NCBI GenBank assembly: GCA_036268455.1
Contig: DATAUD010000119.1
Coordinates: 107,893-171,892 of the forward strand
Direction: 5' to 3'
Length of the DNA: 64,000 bases
Source: DATAUD01 sp036268455
GTDB lineage: Bacteria > Verrucomicrobiota > Verrucomicrobiia > Limisphaerales > Palsa-1400
Every line of letters starts with the position of its first letter. Position 1 is the stretch's first letter. Made by a program: the position numbers and the translations under genes. The notes below the pieces were generated by a model. The model ran no database searches. It saw only the letters and a list, made by a program, of their open reading frames with translations, and was not told where the DNA came from. Below, piece by piece: positions 24,928-34,116 of the stretch.

Positions 24928-26121
24928 ATGAAACGGCGCATCTACCTTGTGGATGATCAAACTCCCGTCCTGGAGACGGCGGTGTTGATCCTGCGCACTA
25001 TTGATCCCGAGTGGGAAATCGTCGGTTTTAACGATCCACTGAAGGCATTGGCGGCAATCAAGGCCAAACCACCCGATTTGGTGTTGTCCGATCAAGCAAT
25101 GCCGGGAATGCAAGGAAGCCAGCTTCTTGAGGAGGTGAGGACACTTTCTCCCACCACCATCCGTGTCATCATGTCCGGCTATGTGTCGCTTAACAAACTG
25201 AGCCTCATTACTTCCGCTCATCAATACATCGCGAAACCATTCGATACGATGAAACTGCGGGAATTGATTCGGAGGAGTTTCGCCGCCCAGGAAAGGATCG
25301 CGGACAAAGGACTCCAAACAATTGCCACCTCCTTGCGCTCGATTCCGTCGTTGCCTCAGGTTTATCATTCATTGCTGGCCCAGTTGGAGAATCAGCGGAA
25401 TGCCGTCAGCGAAATCGCAAAAATGGTTTCCGAAGACGCCGGGCTTTCGATCAAAGTGCTTCAGTTGGCCAATTCTCCGCTTTTCGGACATGACGAAATG
25501 GTCACGACTCCCAAGGAAGCCGTGATGTGCCTGGGAACAGACATGCTCGCCGCGGTGGTCCTTTCGCAAAGCCTGTTCCGTCACTATCACTCCGTCAACC
25601 ATCCGGAAATGGACGTGCGCAGGATATGGAATCACTGCTGGGAAACCGCTTATTTCGCCCAGCATATTTGCCGGCAAAAACAACTCCCGGCGAAAATTGC
25701 CGGCGAAGCCCTCCTCGCCGGGTTGTTGCACGAGACCGGACGATTTGTTCTTATTGACAATTTTGCGGACCGTTACCAATGGGCCTGCGACGACGCGCGC
25801 CAGACCAAAACCCCCCTGACGCCCTGTTTGCTTGCGGCGTTCAAGACCACCCCCTTCCAAATTACGGCCTATCTCCTGGAACTTTGGGGATTGCCTGACG
25901 CTGTGATCAACGCAATAGCCGCCCAGGACAATCCGGCCGCCGCCCAGCGGCCGGGCTTCTCCCTCGTTTCAGCGCTTTACGTTGCCGACCATCTTGCTTG
26001 CCGGAAATCTCCGCCCGATTTATTTCCCCCTGCTGATTGGGACACTGCCTACCTTCAGTCTATCGGCTGTGTTGAAGACATTCCAATTTGGGAAAAAATG
26101 TCGTTTGACGGCCGCCGTTAA
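24928..26121 (+). CDS. Response regulator with HDOD output domain
   Basis: A 397-residue protein. The receiver domain (about 1-125) has the acidic pair LVDDQ, the phospho-acceptor Asp55 in LVLSDQAMPG, the Thr/Ser region VIMSGYVS and the Lys in AKPFD. The HDOD domain follows (about 140-340: LPSLPQVYHSLLA, SIKVLQLANSPLFG, EALLAGLLHETGRFVL). HDOD domains are HD-superfamily-like, often non-catalytic output modules in signalling, chemotaxis and motility. The cognate kinase is not adjacent; the hybrid kinase at 1027 lies 22 kb away. Confidence 0.9.
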   Translation: MKRRIYLVDDQTPVLETAVLILRTIDPEWEIVGFNDPLKALAAIKAKPPDLVLSDQAMPGMQGSQLLEEVRTLSPTTIRVIMSGYVSLNKLSLITSAHQYIAKPFDTMKLRELIRRSFAAQERIADKGLQTIATSLRSIPSLPQVYHSLLAQLENQRNAVSEIAKMVSEDAGLSIKVLQLANSPLFGHDEMVTTPKEAVMCLGTDMLAAVVLSQSLFRHYHSVNHPEMDVRRIWNHCWETAYFAQHICRQKQLPAKIAGEALLAGLLHETGRFVLIDNFADRYQWACDDARQTKTPLTPCLLAAFKTTPFQITAYLLELWGLPDAVINAIAAQDNPAAAQRPGFSLVSALYVADHLACRKSPPDLFPPADWDTAYLQSIGCVEDIPIWEKMSFDGRR

Positions 26122-26167
26122 AATTTATGAATTGACGGTCCGTTGTTTAAAGGAATCTTACTAAACT

Positions 26168-26986
26168 ATGAAATCAAAACTCCTTCTTTTGACGGCAATG
26201 GTTTTCGGTTGTTTCGCGGCTTCCGGACAGGATTGGGCGAAGGCGCGATTGGACAAATCGCCCCGCCATGCGGAATGGGTTGAAGTCAAAAATGGCTCGC
26301 GGACCGTTCGGTGTTTCATCGTTTACCCGGAAGTCAAGAATCCCGCTCCAGCCATCCTTGTGATTCACGAGATTTTCGGTTTGACAGATTGGGCGCGCGG
26401 AGTTGCCGATCAGTTGGCCGCCGCCGGATATATCGCCATCGCGCCGGACCTGCTTTCGGGCATGGGAGCAAATGGCGGCGGCACCAGTGCCTTTGCGGAC
26501 AGGGACGCCGTGATGGGGGCCGTTTCCGCGCTTCCCCCGGATCAGGTCACCGGCGACTTGAACGGGACGGCGGATTACGTGAAAACACTTCCTTCCTTCA
26601 ACGGCAAACTGGCGGTCGCGGGTTTTTGCTGGGGAGGCGGCCAATCGTTTCGATTTGCCTGCAACCGCGGCGATTTAAAGGCAGCCTACGTTTTTTACGG
26701 ACCGCCTCTCGAGGACACGGCCCAGATGGAGAAAATCAATTGTCCAGTTTATGGTTTTTATGGCGGGAACGACAACCGTATCAGCTCGTCAGTTCCCAAG
26801 ACCGAAAAACAGATGAAAGCCGACGGCAAAACGTATGAGCCGGTCATCTACGATGGCGCCGGCCACGGTTTCATGCGCGACGCCGAGGACCCTCAGCCCA
26901 GCACGACCCCCGATATCCACGCCGCGAACATGAAAGCGCACGACGAGTCCTGGGAACGCTGGAAAAAGCTCCTGCTGAAACTTTGA
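26168..26986 (+). CDS. Exported dienelactone hydrolase family protein
   Basis: A 272-residue alpha/beta hydrolase with a signal peptide (LLLLTAMVFGCFAASG). The cysteine nucleophile sits in the elbow VAGFCWGGGQS, as in dienelactone hydrolase (Cys-Asp-His). The Asp is in FYGGNDNRIS and the His in YDGAGHGFMRD. The oxyanion/Glu region is VIHEIFGLTDW. It would hydrolyse esters or lactones in the periplasm; the true substrate is unknown. It is convergent with the ABC ATPase gene, with a gap of only 5 bp. Confidence 0.9.
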   Translation: MKSKLLLLTAMVFGCFAASGQDWAKARLDKSPRHAEWVEVKNGSRTVRCFIVYPEVKNPAPAILVIHEIFGLTDWARGVADQLAAAGYIAIAPDLLSGMGANGGGTSAFADRDAVMGAVSALPPDQVTGDLNGTADYVKTLPSFNGKLAVAGFCWGGGQSFRFACNRGDLKAAYVFYGPPLEDTAQMEKINCPVYGFYGGNDNRISSSVPKTEKQMKADGKTYEPVIYDGAGHGFMRDAEDPQPSTTPDIHAANMKAHDESWERWKKLLLKL

Positions 26987-26991
26987 AAATC

Positions 26992-27939
26992 CTACTGAGT
27001 CTCGCCGCGAGTAACGCGCAGGAACACTTCCTCGAGCCCCAGTTCATCCTCCCACAGCCCCGTAAATTTTATCCCGCCGCGCACGAGCGTCTCGGGAAGA
27101 AACGAAGGGTCAACGTCGTGATTTGCGAAGGTCACTTTGACTTGTCCATCCACAGCCACGACTTCGGTCACTTCCGGTCGGCCCTTCAGAAGCTCAATTG
27201 CGGGCGCGGAATCCCCGGCCACCACGATCCAGTAGATCAAACCTGCGGACATTTGATCGCGCACTCCCTGGACCGGCCCGCTGTAAATCAATTTGCCTTT
27301 TTCGATGATTGCGACGCGGTTGCACAGGGTCTGCAATTCGCTCAGGATATGCGAGGAAATGATGATCGTTTTCCCCATCCGTTGGAGTTCCTGCAAAATC
27401 GCCATCATTTCGATTCGCGCTCTGGGATCAAGCCCGCTCGCCGGTTCATCAAGAAGCAACACTTGAGGATCGTGAATCAGCACGCGCGCCAGTCCAAGCC
27501 GTTGCTGCATTCCCCGGCTGAGCGCGCCGATGATCGCGCCGCGCTTCTCGGTCAGCCCCACCAGCTCTAAAACATCATTGACGGTCTTTTCCCGTTGCGC
27601 CGTCGGAATTTTATAGCACGCCCCGAAAAAATCCAGGTACTCGGTCACTTCCATGTCTTTGTAAACACCAAAAAAGTCCGGCATATAACCAATGACGTGC
27701 CGCACCGCATCCGCTTCCTGGACAACATCGTGCCCAAGAACTTTCGCCGAGCCGGACGAGGGCGCCAGAAAGGTTGCCAGAATGCGCAACGTTGTGGTTT
27801 TCCCGGCGCCATTGGAGCCGATGAAACCAAACAAATCGCCGCGCTGAATGGTCAAGTTCAACGAATTCAGCGCCATGATGTTTCCGTATTGGCGCGAAAG
27901 GTTCATCGTCTCAACGGCTGGAATCGGCGGTGCGTCCAT
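26992..27939 (-). CDS. ABC transporter ATP-binding protein (GldA/CcmA-like)
   Basis: A 315-residue protein. Walker A is GSNGAGKTTT, the Q-loop is near GYMPDFFGVYKDM, the signature is LSRGMQQRLGLARVL, Walker B is QVLLLDEPASGLD and the H-switch is IIISSHIL. The ~80-residue C-terminal extension is typical of type-2 exporter ATPases. ATG 27939 (MDAPPIPAVETMNLS) is preferred; the upstream in-frame start overlaps the preceding gene. It follows the membrane-anchored GldG-like gene by 19 bp. No permease gene of the usual ABC-2 type is adjacent, so the pair probably works with a permease encoded elsewhere. Confidence 0.92.
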   Translation of the reverse strand: MDAPPIPAVETMNLSRQYGNIMALNSLNLTIQRGDLFGFIGSNGAGKTTTLRILATFLAPSSGSAKVLGHDVVQEADAVRHVIGYMPDFFGVYKDMEVTEYLDFFGACYKIPTAQREKTVNDVLELVGLTEKRGAIIGALSRGMQQRLGLARVLIHDPQVLLLDEPASGLDPRARIEMMAILQELQRMGKTIIISSHILSELQTLCNRVAIIEKGKLIYSGPVQGVRDQMSAGLIYWIVVAGDSAPAIELLKGRPEVTEVVAVDGQVKVTFANHDVDPSFLPETLVRGGIKFTGLWEDELGLEEVFLRVTRGETQ

Positions 27940-27958
27940 AGAATTTATAAAACGTTGC

Positions 27959-30136
27959 TCATGATTTAACCGGCACAACCAGGCGCAATAGAGTGTCGCG
28001 CCGCACCCGCTTCGGTTGAAAGCGGTTCAAGTCCGCCGTCAGCGTCTGCCCGGCGTCCCACGCCAGAAGAATGCCGAAATTGCCGTCGGCGTACCGGCTC
28101 AAGTCCAATGTTGATGGCGCGGTGAAATTGTTCCAGTCATTGGGGCCGCTGTCCCGGTCGATGTATCCAATAAACGAGGCCGCCATCGAACCAGCGATGA
28201 TATCCGGAATGGCGGTCGCATTATTCCCGAAGCTATTGTGACGGTTCTGCACGGCGTTCTGAAAAGCTCCCGCATACTGGCGCGCCATGTCTTCCACGGG
28301 AGTCCCCGCCCAAAGGCCCAGTGTGAATATTTTTCTTTCTGAAGCCTTCAACGGGCCTAGGTTATAAAACCTGCCCCCAAGCACGACGGAAGCCTGCTCA
28401 AGATCGTGGTTCAATTTGTTCTCCACAGTCACCGTCCAATCCGCGCTGCCCTGGGCGACCGTCATTTTCAATGGCAGCGGAGACGGTTGGACCCAGTCGC
28501 TGACGAGCAATTGGCTGGTCCAGACGGGCACATAGGCTTCCGCGTCAAAATTATTGCCGGTCTGCACAACCTCCGCCCTGCTGCTTTCCTGGTTGCCGCC
28601 AAAATTTCCCAGATATTCCCCGCGCAACGAAGCGAATTTCTGCTGGCCGCCCAGTTCGTAATCCGAATTGATTGGCGAGTAGATCGAAATGTAAGTTTCG
28701 CCCCGCAACACGGCCCGGTCGGAGTCAGGCAAAACATCGACCACGTTCAATTCATTCCATTCCAATTCGCCGGCGCGAAGGTGAAACCCGATATAATAAA
28801 TCAGCCCGGAAAAAATCACGACGTAGCACGGAAAGGTCACCCAGGTGAGCATCTGCCGGTTGATTTTTTTCAACCAATATTGATCCAGCGGTCCGATGAC
28901 CGCCAGATAAGCCGCCAGCAGCGCCAGCAGCCATCCCAGCGGCAGTTTGCGCACTTGTTTGGTATCAATCATAGACCCAAAAATGCCGTCGCTGCTCAAG
29001 CGGCTCGCCCGAATTGTCGCGTAAGGAGCCTGAAACGCGTTCGCCGGGATGCCAGCCAGCCCCGCCCAAAGCCAGCCGCGATTTTTCCACGATATGAACG
29101 GTTCCCGCTCAGGATCGAACATCAGCACCGTAATTTTCCCGCGGCCGCAAAATCCCTCTGCGGCCAGAGGCGCCGTCGCGTCTCCAATCAGCCATGCTCC
29201 ATCGCGCAACGAACCTTTCGCAACTTCCAACGGAGCGGAATCAAACTCAGGATCGTCGGCCCACTCTTGTCCGGGAACATACGCCGGAGGATTCGCCTGC
29301 AAGCCTGGAAGGTTTCCCCGGTAACGGCTGCCCGCCGGAAAATTGCCGCCGTGCTTGGGCGTTGCCGCGGCCAGTGGCGTTGAAGACGCTCTTTTTGCCC
29401 ATACTGAAAGCGCATCGTGGGAACTGAGGGTGACTATCGAGGTCAATTCGCACGGCAGCAAATCCCGCAGCCACGGCGTTGCGTTGACATCCGTCAGTTG
29501 TTCCACACCGAGAACCAGATGCCCCCCGCTTTGCAACCACGCCACAAGCGCGTTGACCTGGCCGACGCTCAAATTCGCCGCCCGTTCCGAACTGAGGTAG
29601 AGCAGATCGATCCCTTCCAACGCGAGAGGATTGTCCGGAAAAAGCGCCGGCTGCAAGCGCGCGGCGGAATATTTGGAATCCTGATTGAACGACGGCAAAA
29701 ATTCGGGAAACACCGGCAGACCCGCTGTCGTGCGCGCCAGACCGGCCACCAGCGGAAGGCCGTTTTTGACGACCCTGCCGCGGTCGAGAAGTTGTTCACC
29801 CCGCAGTTTTCCGTGCTCGTCGATCAATCGGACGTCCCACCGGCCCGCCGTCGAAAAAATCGGAATGCAAATGCGCTTGCGCGTATTGGTGGGCAAATCG
29901 ATCGGGAAGCGCCGGACCAGCCCTCCGTGCCCGAAATCCTCCGCCGAAATTTCCACCACCGCGTTGAACGGCGGCCCGTCATTCTGCAACTCGCAAGTAA
30001 TCGGAAACCAGCTTCGCTCCGGCATGGTGTCGTCGTAGCCCAAAAAAGCGTCGAACTGGAGGGCGGCGCGGGCGGCGGTCGCCAGGCAGAACAAAGCCGC
30101 GAGTACGGTCCACAAGATGACCTTCTTTGGCGCCAT
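27959..30136 (-). CDS. Membrane-anchored envelope protein with GATase-like domain, GldG/DUF4350-like
   Basis: A 725-residue protein. ATG 30136 (MAPKKVILWTVLAALFC) starts a signal peptide; the longer frame upstream is not preferred. The first ~230 residues are beta-rich (LQFDAFLGYDDTMPERSWFP). A type-1 glutamine-amidotransferase-like segment follows (LPLVAGLARTTAGLPVFPE, NALVAWLQSGGHLVLGVEQL). Two membrane helices lie near 430-490 (LGWLLALLAAYLAVIGPLD, FPCYVVIFSGLIYYIGF), with a beta-rich exoplasmic tail. Similar proteins accompany ABC-2 ATPases in operons related to gldAFG. The function is unproven; secretion, envelope or gliding-related roles are possible. Confidence 0.75.
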   Translation of the reverse strand: MAPKKVILWTVLAALFCLATAARAALQFDAFLGYDDTMPERSWFPITCELQNDGPPFNAVVEISAEDFGHGGLVRRFPIDLPTNTRKRICIPIFSTAGRWDVRLIDEHGKLRGEQLLDRGRVVKNGLPLVAGLARTTAGLPVFPEFLPSFNQDSKYSAARLQPALFPDNPLALEGIDLLYLSSERAANLSVGQVNALVAWLQSGGHLVLGVEQLTDVNATPWLRDLLPCELTSIVTLSSHDALSVWAKRASSTPLAAATPKHGGNFPAGSRYRGNLPGLQANPPAYVPGQEWADDPEFDSAPLEVAKGSLRDGAWLIGDATAPLAAEGFCGRGKITVLMFDPEREPFISWKNRGWLWAGLAGIPANAFQAPYATIRASRLSSDGIFGSMIDTKQVRKLPLGWLLALLAAYLAVIGPLDQYWLKKINRQMLTWVTFPCYVVIFSGLIYYIGFHLRAGELEWNELNVVDVLPDSDRAVLRGETYISIYSPINSDYELGGQQKFASLRGEYLGNFGGNQESSRAEVVQTGNNFDAEAYVPVWTSQLLVSDWVQPSPLPLKMTVAQGSADWTVTVENKLNHDLEQASVVLGGRFYNLGPLKASERKIFTLGLWAGTPVEDMARQYAGAFQNAVQNRHNSFGNNATAIPDIIAGSMAASFIGYIDRDSGPNDWNNFTAPSTLDLSRYADGNFGILLAWDAGQTLTADLNRFQPKRVRRDTLLRLVVPVKS

Positions 30137-30270
30137 AGGTTGCTCGATGCGCCCAGTTATACTCAATCCGCCGGGGAAGCAAAGGCAATAAATCGAGCGC
30201 CCATCATACAAAAGGGGTACATGAAGTTGCTTGCTTTTCCCGGATGCCTTTGGCAATTGTGCCAATCAGC

Positions 30271-31710
30271 ATGAATAAACAAATTACGATTTCCAGGCAC
30301 TCTCGCCGTCATTTCATCAAATACGGTTCCATGGCCGTCGGCGGCGCCGTGTTGACAGGCCCGTATATCGTCCGCGGCCAGAATCTCAACAGCAAAATAA
30401 ACATCGCGCAAATCGGCTGCTCCGGCAAAGGTGGCAGCGATGCCGCCTGCATTTTCCACGCCGAGCAAAATATCGTCGCCCTGTGTGACACCAGTGCGCA
30501 AGCGCTGGACGGATTGAAGCACTACCTCCCCAACGCCAACGCATACAAAGATTACCGCGAATTGTTCGACAAGGAAAAAGGTATTGACGCAGTCGATGTC
30601 GCCATTCCCGACCACATGCACGCCGTCGTGGCCGCGACCGCCATTAAATTGGGCAAACATGTTTATTGCCAGAAACCATTGACTCACGACGTCTTCGAGG
30701 CGCGCGCCTTGCGCCAACTGGCCAAGGAACACAACGTCGCCACTCAAATGGGCAATCAGGGCAGCGCTTCGGACACCTTGCGCCGCGCCGTTGAAATCGT
30801 TCAAGCCGGAGTCATCGGCCCAGTCAAAACAGCTTATGTCTGGACCAATCGCCCGGTTTGGCCGCAAGGCATGGACCGTCCGCCGGGATCGGACCCGGTT
30901 CCGGCTTACCTGGACTGGAACCTTTGGCTCGGGACCGCGCCGGAGCGCCCATTCAAAGCGGATTGGCCGGGTGGAAAACCGCCGGGATGGGGTCCGCCGG
31001 GAGTTTATCAACCGTTTAACTGGCGCGGTTGGCAGGATTTCGGCACTGGCGCCCTCGGCGACATGGCGTGTCACACCGTCAATTGGCCGTTTCGCGCCCT
31101 CAAATTGGGCTATCCGACGGAAATCGAGGCGACCTCCTCGGGCATCAACACCGAAATGTATCCGACCACGTCCCAGATTCGTTTCGAGTTTCCCGCGCGC
31201 GAAGGCATGCCGCCCGTTACATTGCATTGGTCTGATGGCGGCAGCAAACCTCCCACGGATGTCACCGCGGACATCGAGACGATGTTGGGAAAGGTTTCAA
31301 ACAGCGGTTGCCTGATGATTGGCGAGAAAGGCATCATTTTTTCTCCCGACGACGGCGACCAGGACCTCCGCACGTTCATCAAATTGAAAGGCGACACCGA
31401 CATGGTTGGCACGGAGAAACACGATGCTGTCAAAGGAATCCCGCAGACCATTCCGCGCAACGCCTTCGAAGGCGCGCCCGATCAACGCCAGCACATGGAA
31501 TGGATACAAGCCTGCAAGGACGGCAAACACGAGGTGCCATACTCCAATTTCGACATCGCCGCATATCTCACGGAAATCATCCTGCTCGGATGCGTCGCGT
31601 TGCGGGTCGGCAAGAAGCTGGAATGGGACGGCCCCGGAATGCGCGCCAAAAACGCCCCAGAAGCCGAGCACATCGTCAAACGCATGTACCGAAAAGGCTG
31701 GTCGATGTAA
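30271..31710 (+). CDS. Tat-exported Gfo/Idh/MocA family oxidoreductase, second copy
   Basis: A 479-residue protein. ATG 30271 starts a Tat signal (SRRHFIKYGSMAVGGAVLTG). The Rossmann domain has INIAQIGCSGKGGSD and the catalytic-type region GKHVYCQKPLTHDV. The C-terminal domain contains FGTGALGDMACHTVNWPFRA and ends in MYRKGW. It belongs to the secreted subgroup abundant in Verrucomicrobiota, thought to modify glycans. It differs clearly from the copy at 23527 in length and motifs, so the two are not a recent duplication. Confidence 0.9.
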   Translation: MNKQITISRHSRRHFIKYGSMAVGGAVLTGPYIVRGQNLNSKINIAQIGCSGKGGSDAACIFHAEQNIVALCDTSAQALDGLKHYLPNANAYKDYRELFDKEKGIDAVDVAIPDHMHAVVAATAIKLGKHVYCQKPLTHDVFEARALRQLAKEHNVATQMGNQGSASDTLRRAVEIVQAGVIGPVKTAYVWTNRPVWPQGMDRPPGSDPVPAYLDWNLWLGTAPERPFKADWPGGKPPGWGPPGVYQPFNWRGWQDFGTGALGDMACHTVNWPFRALKLGYPTEIEATSSGINTEMYPTTSQIRFEFPAREGMPPVTLHWSDGGSKPPTDVTADIETMLGKVSNSGCLMIGEKGIIFSPDDGDQDLRTFIKLKGDTDMVGTEKHDAVKGIPQTIPRNAFEGAPDQRQHMEWIQACKDGKHEVPYSNFDIAAYLTEIILLGCVALRVGKKLEWDGPGMRAKNAPEAEHIVKRMYRKGWSM

Positions 31711-31729
31711 TCGGCTCGTTGGCGATGCG

Positions 31730-32084
31730 GAGCGAGAAAACCTTATATTCTTTGCCATCCGTGATGCGGACTGTGCATGAGCGAAGCGGAAATCCTTCGG
31801 CACCGCCGCTGCAAGAATTTCGAGGTATTCTCGGCGTGGAAAATCGTAATATGCAGTGTCCACACAAACCGTTTTAAAAATTTCGGAATATTCCGCAAGA
31901 CAGTCCTGCTCGAATCGGGATTTGGCGACCTTTCCTCGATATTCGTAACGCGAGGGGTTGTAAAGTTGGCCAAGCCACCCTTGGTATTGTGCCGTGTGAA
32001 GGATAATGCCGAGCATAGGGAGCGGTTCTTCAAAAAAGCCAAAGAATCGCTCTTTTTCTGTTTTTCAACTCGGCATTGTCAGAA
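31730..32084 (-). pseudogene. Degraded DUF72 (YecE-like) gene remnant
   Basis: On the minus strand, one frame encodes YQGWLGQLYNPSRYEYRGKV, then CLAEYSEIFKTVCVDTAYYD and FPRREYLEILAAAVPKDFRF. This is the characteristic first third of DUF72 proteins. After DFRFA the frame is lost, with a possible continuation (VRITDGKEYKVFS) in another frame, and the gene then runs into the 3' end of the Gfo/Idh gene. Before YQGW the expected GTSSWK strand is garbled, and a further frameshift near 32030 separates a plausible start. The gene is truncated to about one third with several frameshifts. Confidence 0.7.
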
Positions 32085-32098
32085 GCTCGGAAAAATGA

Positions 32099-32878
32099 TT
32101 ACCGCTGGTTTTTCATAGCCGCCTCAACTCCGTCCCAAAAAACGATTCGAGACTCAAGAGCTTTTTCGGCTGCTCTCCTTGCTTCCTGTTCACGATGGAC
32201 GTCTTTGTCGCATAACGCGGCGACCAATTGGAGAGCGAGAGGGCCGTGAGTTTCGGCGTCAAGTTGTGTGTGACGTTTAAGGTAATAGTGAAAATTGGGA
32301 GCCATGGCCTCACTGATTTTCATCCGTTCGAGCAGTGCTCCGAACATCGCTGGAATCAGATCCTCCCGTCCGAATGCAAAAGCGGATGCCGTGCAATGGT
32401 CTTTCTGTTCGTGAATGAATTGAAACGTGGATCGGACAAACTCGATTGCTGGTTGTGGAACAGCAGGATGACGTAATGCGGCCTCAACACCGTTTTCATT
32501 CACGACGGCGATGAACTGCTGGATCGGTCTGGTATCGGCCTTAACTTCTTCCATTGACAACAAATAAAGTTCGAAATGGCTGATGAATCGCCTCGTTCCG
32601 GCGAAATGGTATTCATCACATTCTTCACCCAAGACGATTTCGTTTATAAAGCGCCGCAACTCGGGTCGAGAAGACGGCATCCAGGGTGTTTGCGCCGGTG
32701 CAACTGCGGCTTGGAGTGCCTTCAACAACGACATGAAATCCCATACGGCGTAGATGTGGTGCTCCATAAAACACCGTAAATCCTGTAGCGTCTCGACGGA
32801 CTCATAGATCGGGTGCCTCGTGAGTTTTTCCTTCAACGTCTCGACCCGTTCGTTTGCAATCAAGCTTTCACCTGCCAT
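32099..32878 (-). CDS. DUF3050 family protein (haem-oxygenase-like fold)
   Basis: A 259-residue all-helical protein. The block LRCFMEHHIYAVWDFMSLLK, the pair GEECDEYH and the region FQFIHEQKDHCTASAFAFGR fit DUF3050. This family resembles haem-oxygenase-like di-iron proteins, with Glu/His ligands spread over several helices (EHH, EECDEYH, HEQKDH). Such proteins bind metal and sometimes act as oxidases in natural-product pathways. No partner gene for such a pathway is adjacent; the upstream neighbour is a decayed DUF72 gene. Confidence 0.75.
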   Translation of the reverse strand: MAGESLIANERVETLKEKLTRHPIYESVETLQDLRCFMEHHIYAVWDFMSLLKALQAAVAPAQTPWMPSSRPELRRFINEIVLGEECDEYHFAGTRRFISHFELYLLSMEEVKADTRPIQQFIAVVNENGVEAALRHPAVPQPAIEFVRSTFQFIHEQKDHCTASAFAFGREDLIPAMFGALLERMKISEAMAPNFHYYLKRHTQLDAETHGPLALQLVAALCDKDVHREQEARRAAEKALESRIVFWDGVEAAMKNQR

Positions 32879-33211
32879 AAGGACGATATGGTATCAGCAC
32901 GAACAGATTTTGGCTAGCACGGCGCAAAGAGCCGAAACCCACAAACTTACAGTTTCTGATAATGCCGAGCCCGGCATAACGCTTATTTTCAAGATGACGT
33001 TCCAACGAATGCCCCGTGTGCGGCAAGTTCCGCTGCACCAAGCCGCAAGGTGTCACCGTCAAATGTCACGCTCCGACAGTACCCGCCCGTCCCACGCTTG
33101 GACAAAAGCTCTTTCTTGAGAAGAATCCTGCCGGTTTTCCAGAAATGTTTTCGGTAGAGTCCTCCCAAATGCGAATTGACAGCCGAAGCGTTGGGAGATT
33201 GAATCTTAGAA
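32879..33211. other. Region without recognised gene
   Basis: A 333-bp stretch between the DUF3050 gene and the lipoprotein gene. The short TGCCGAG/CGGCATA motif near 32959-32975 resembles one at 32002-32016 in the DUF72 remnant, but no longer repeat is seen. Minus-strand frames here have no family signature. Confidence 0.4.
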
Positions 33212-33586
33212 TTGACCACGAACAGAATTAAGCTTGTTGTAACAGCGGCTCTAGCAGCCTTGTTTGTGTCGGGGTGTGTATCAGCAGGCGTGACCCCGAT
33301 TGGTTCAAGCAGTCTTCCTCCGCTCCCCAAGAATTCGCCGGTTTTGGTGTACCTATCTGAAAAAGAAGTCAATGCGCCGTTCAAAGTTGTTGGAATTGTT
33401 TCGTACACTAACCCAGGCAAATACCAAGTCCTCACATTGACCGACGCAATTCCCACCTTAAAAGAGCAGGCGCGAAAAGTGGGTGCAAACGGTCTCATCA
33501 TTCTTGATACGCGCACGATCAAATCTGGAATTATTAGCACGGGAATTGGGGTTGAAGCGAAAGCGATTCTCGTCGATCTAAAATAG
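33212..33586 (+). CDS. Small lipoprotein, YbjQ/DUF-like
   Basis: A 124-residue protein with a lipoprotein signal: hydrophobic LVVTAALAALF and lipobox VSGC at about residue 22. The mature part is a small alpha/beta domain (YLSEKEVNAPFKVVGIVSYT, ALKEQARKVGANGLIILDT-like pattern) resembling the small domains that recur in lipoproteins acting with envelope stress or assembly systems. The TTG start at 33212 is inferred, since it gives the expected signal length. Its role is unknown. Confidence 0.65.
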   Translation: MTTNRIKLVVTAALAALFVSGCVSAGVTPIGSSSLPPLPKNSPVLVYLSEKEVNAPFKVVGIVSYTNPGKYQVLTLTDAIPTLKEQARKVGANGLIILDTRTIKSGIISTGIGVEAKAILVDLK

Positions 33587-34116
33587 AACGGGACGGCTGT
33601 CGCCACGGCGGTCTATGTGATGTGCCTGTTGTACATCTACGAAGAAAACAGACCATATCAGGGGATTATGTCTGACGACGAAAATCCAAAATGCACAAGG
33701 CGGTTACAAAGCTCAGTATGATCGCTGGCCTAATCGTTGGCCTTTTCTTTGCGTGCTGTGAAGTCTGGCGTCGGTGAAAACGTGGGAAACAAGCGAGGGC
33801 GAGTGTCCTAACTATTGACATTTCCATTGATGTCTGCGTTCGTGAGGTCCGAATCTGTAGGCAGTCGGGGAGGGCCATCTATGTTCGACTCTTGCGTTCG
33901 AGACAGCCGTTTTTTTGACTGCTGCTCCTCGAAAGTTTTTCCGCGCCGGATCGAACCTGTGCAGAATTTCAAACTGACTCAGCTCAGATCTCTTCTGTAA
34001 TCCCCCCGTTTCCCCTTCCTGAGTTCGTGATTTCCAGATGAAGCCTTTCGTTACCTTCCGTGAGATCCCTCTCCCCTTCCCGATTTCCCGCGAGCCTCGT
34101 ATTTTTCAGACGCGCA
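33587..34116. other. Long intergenic stretch without recognised gene
   Basis: A 530-bp stretch between the small lipoprotein gene and the 3' end of argF. A 28-codon frame (33691-33777) encodes a small hydrophobic peptide (LSMIAGLIVGLFFACC), possibly a small membrane peptide or a gene fragment. The second half is Pro/Ser-codon- and pyrimidine-rich on the plus strand. No RNA gene or repeat is recognised. Confidence 0.45.

Noticed and set aside
32002..33000. Short TGCCGAG/CGGCAT motif occurring three times (32002, 32071, 32959)
   Set aside because: Too short and variable to call a repeat family.
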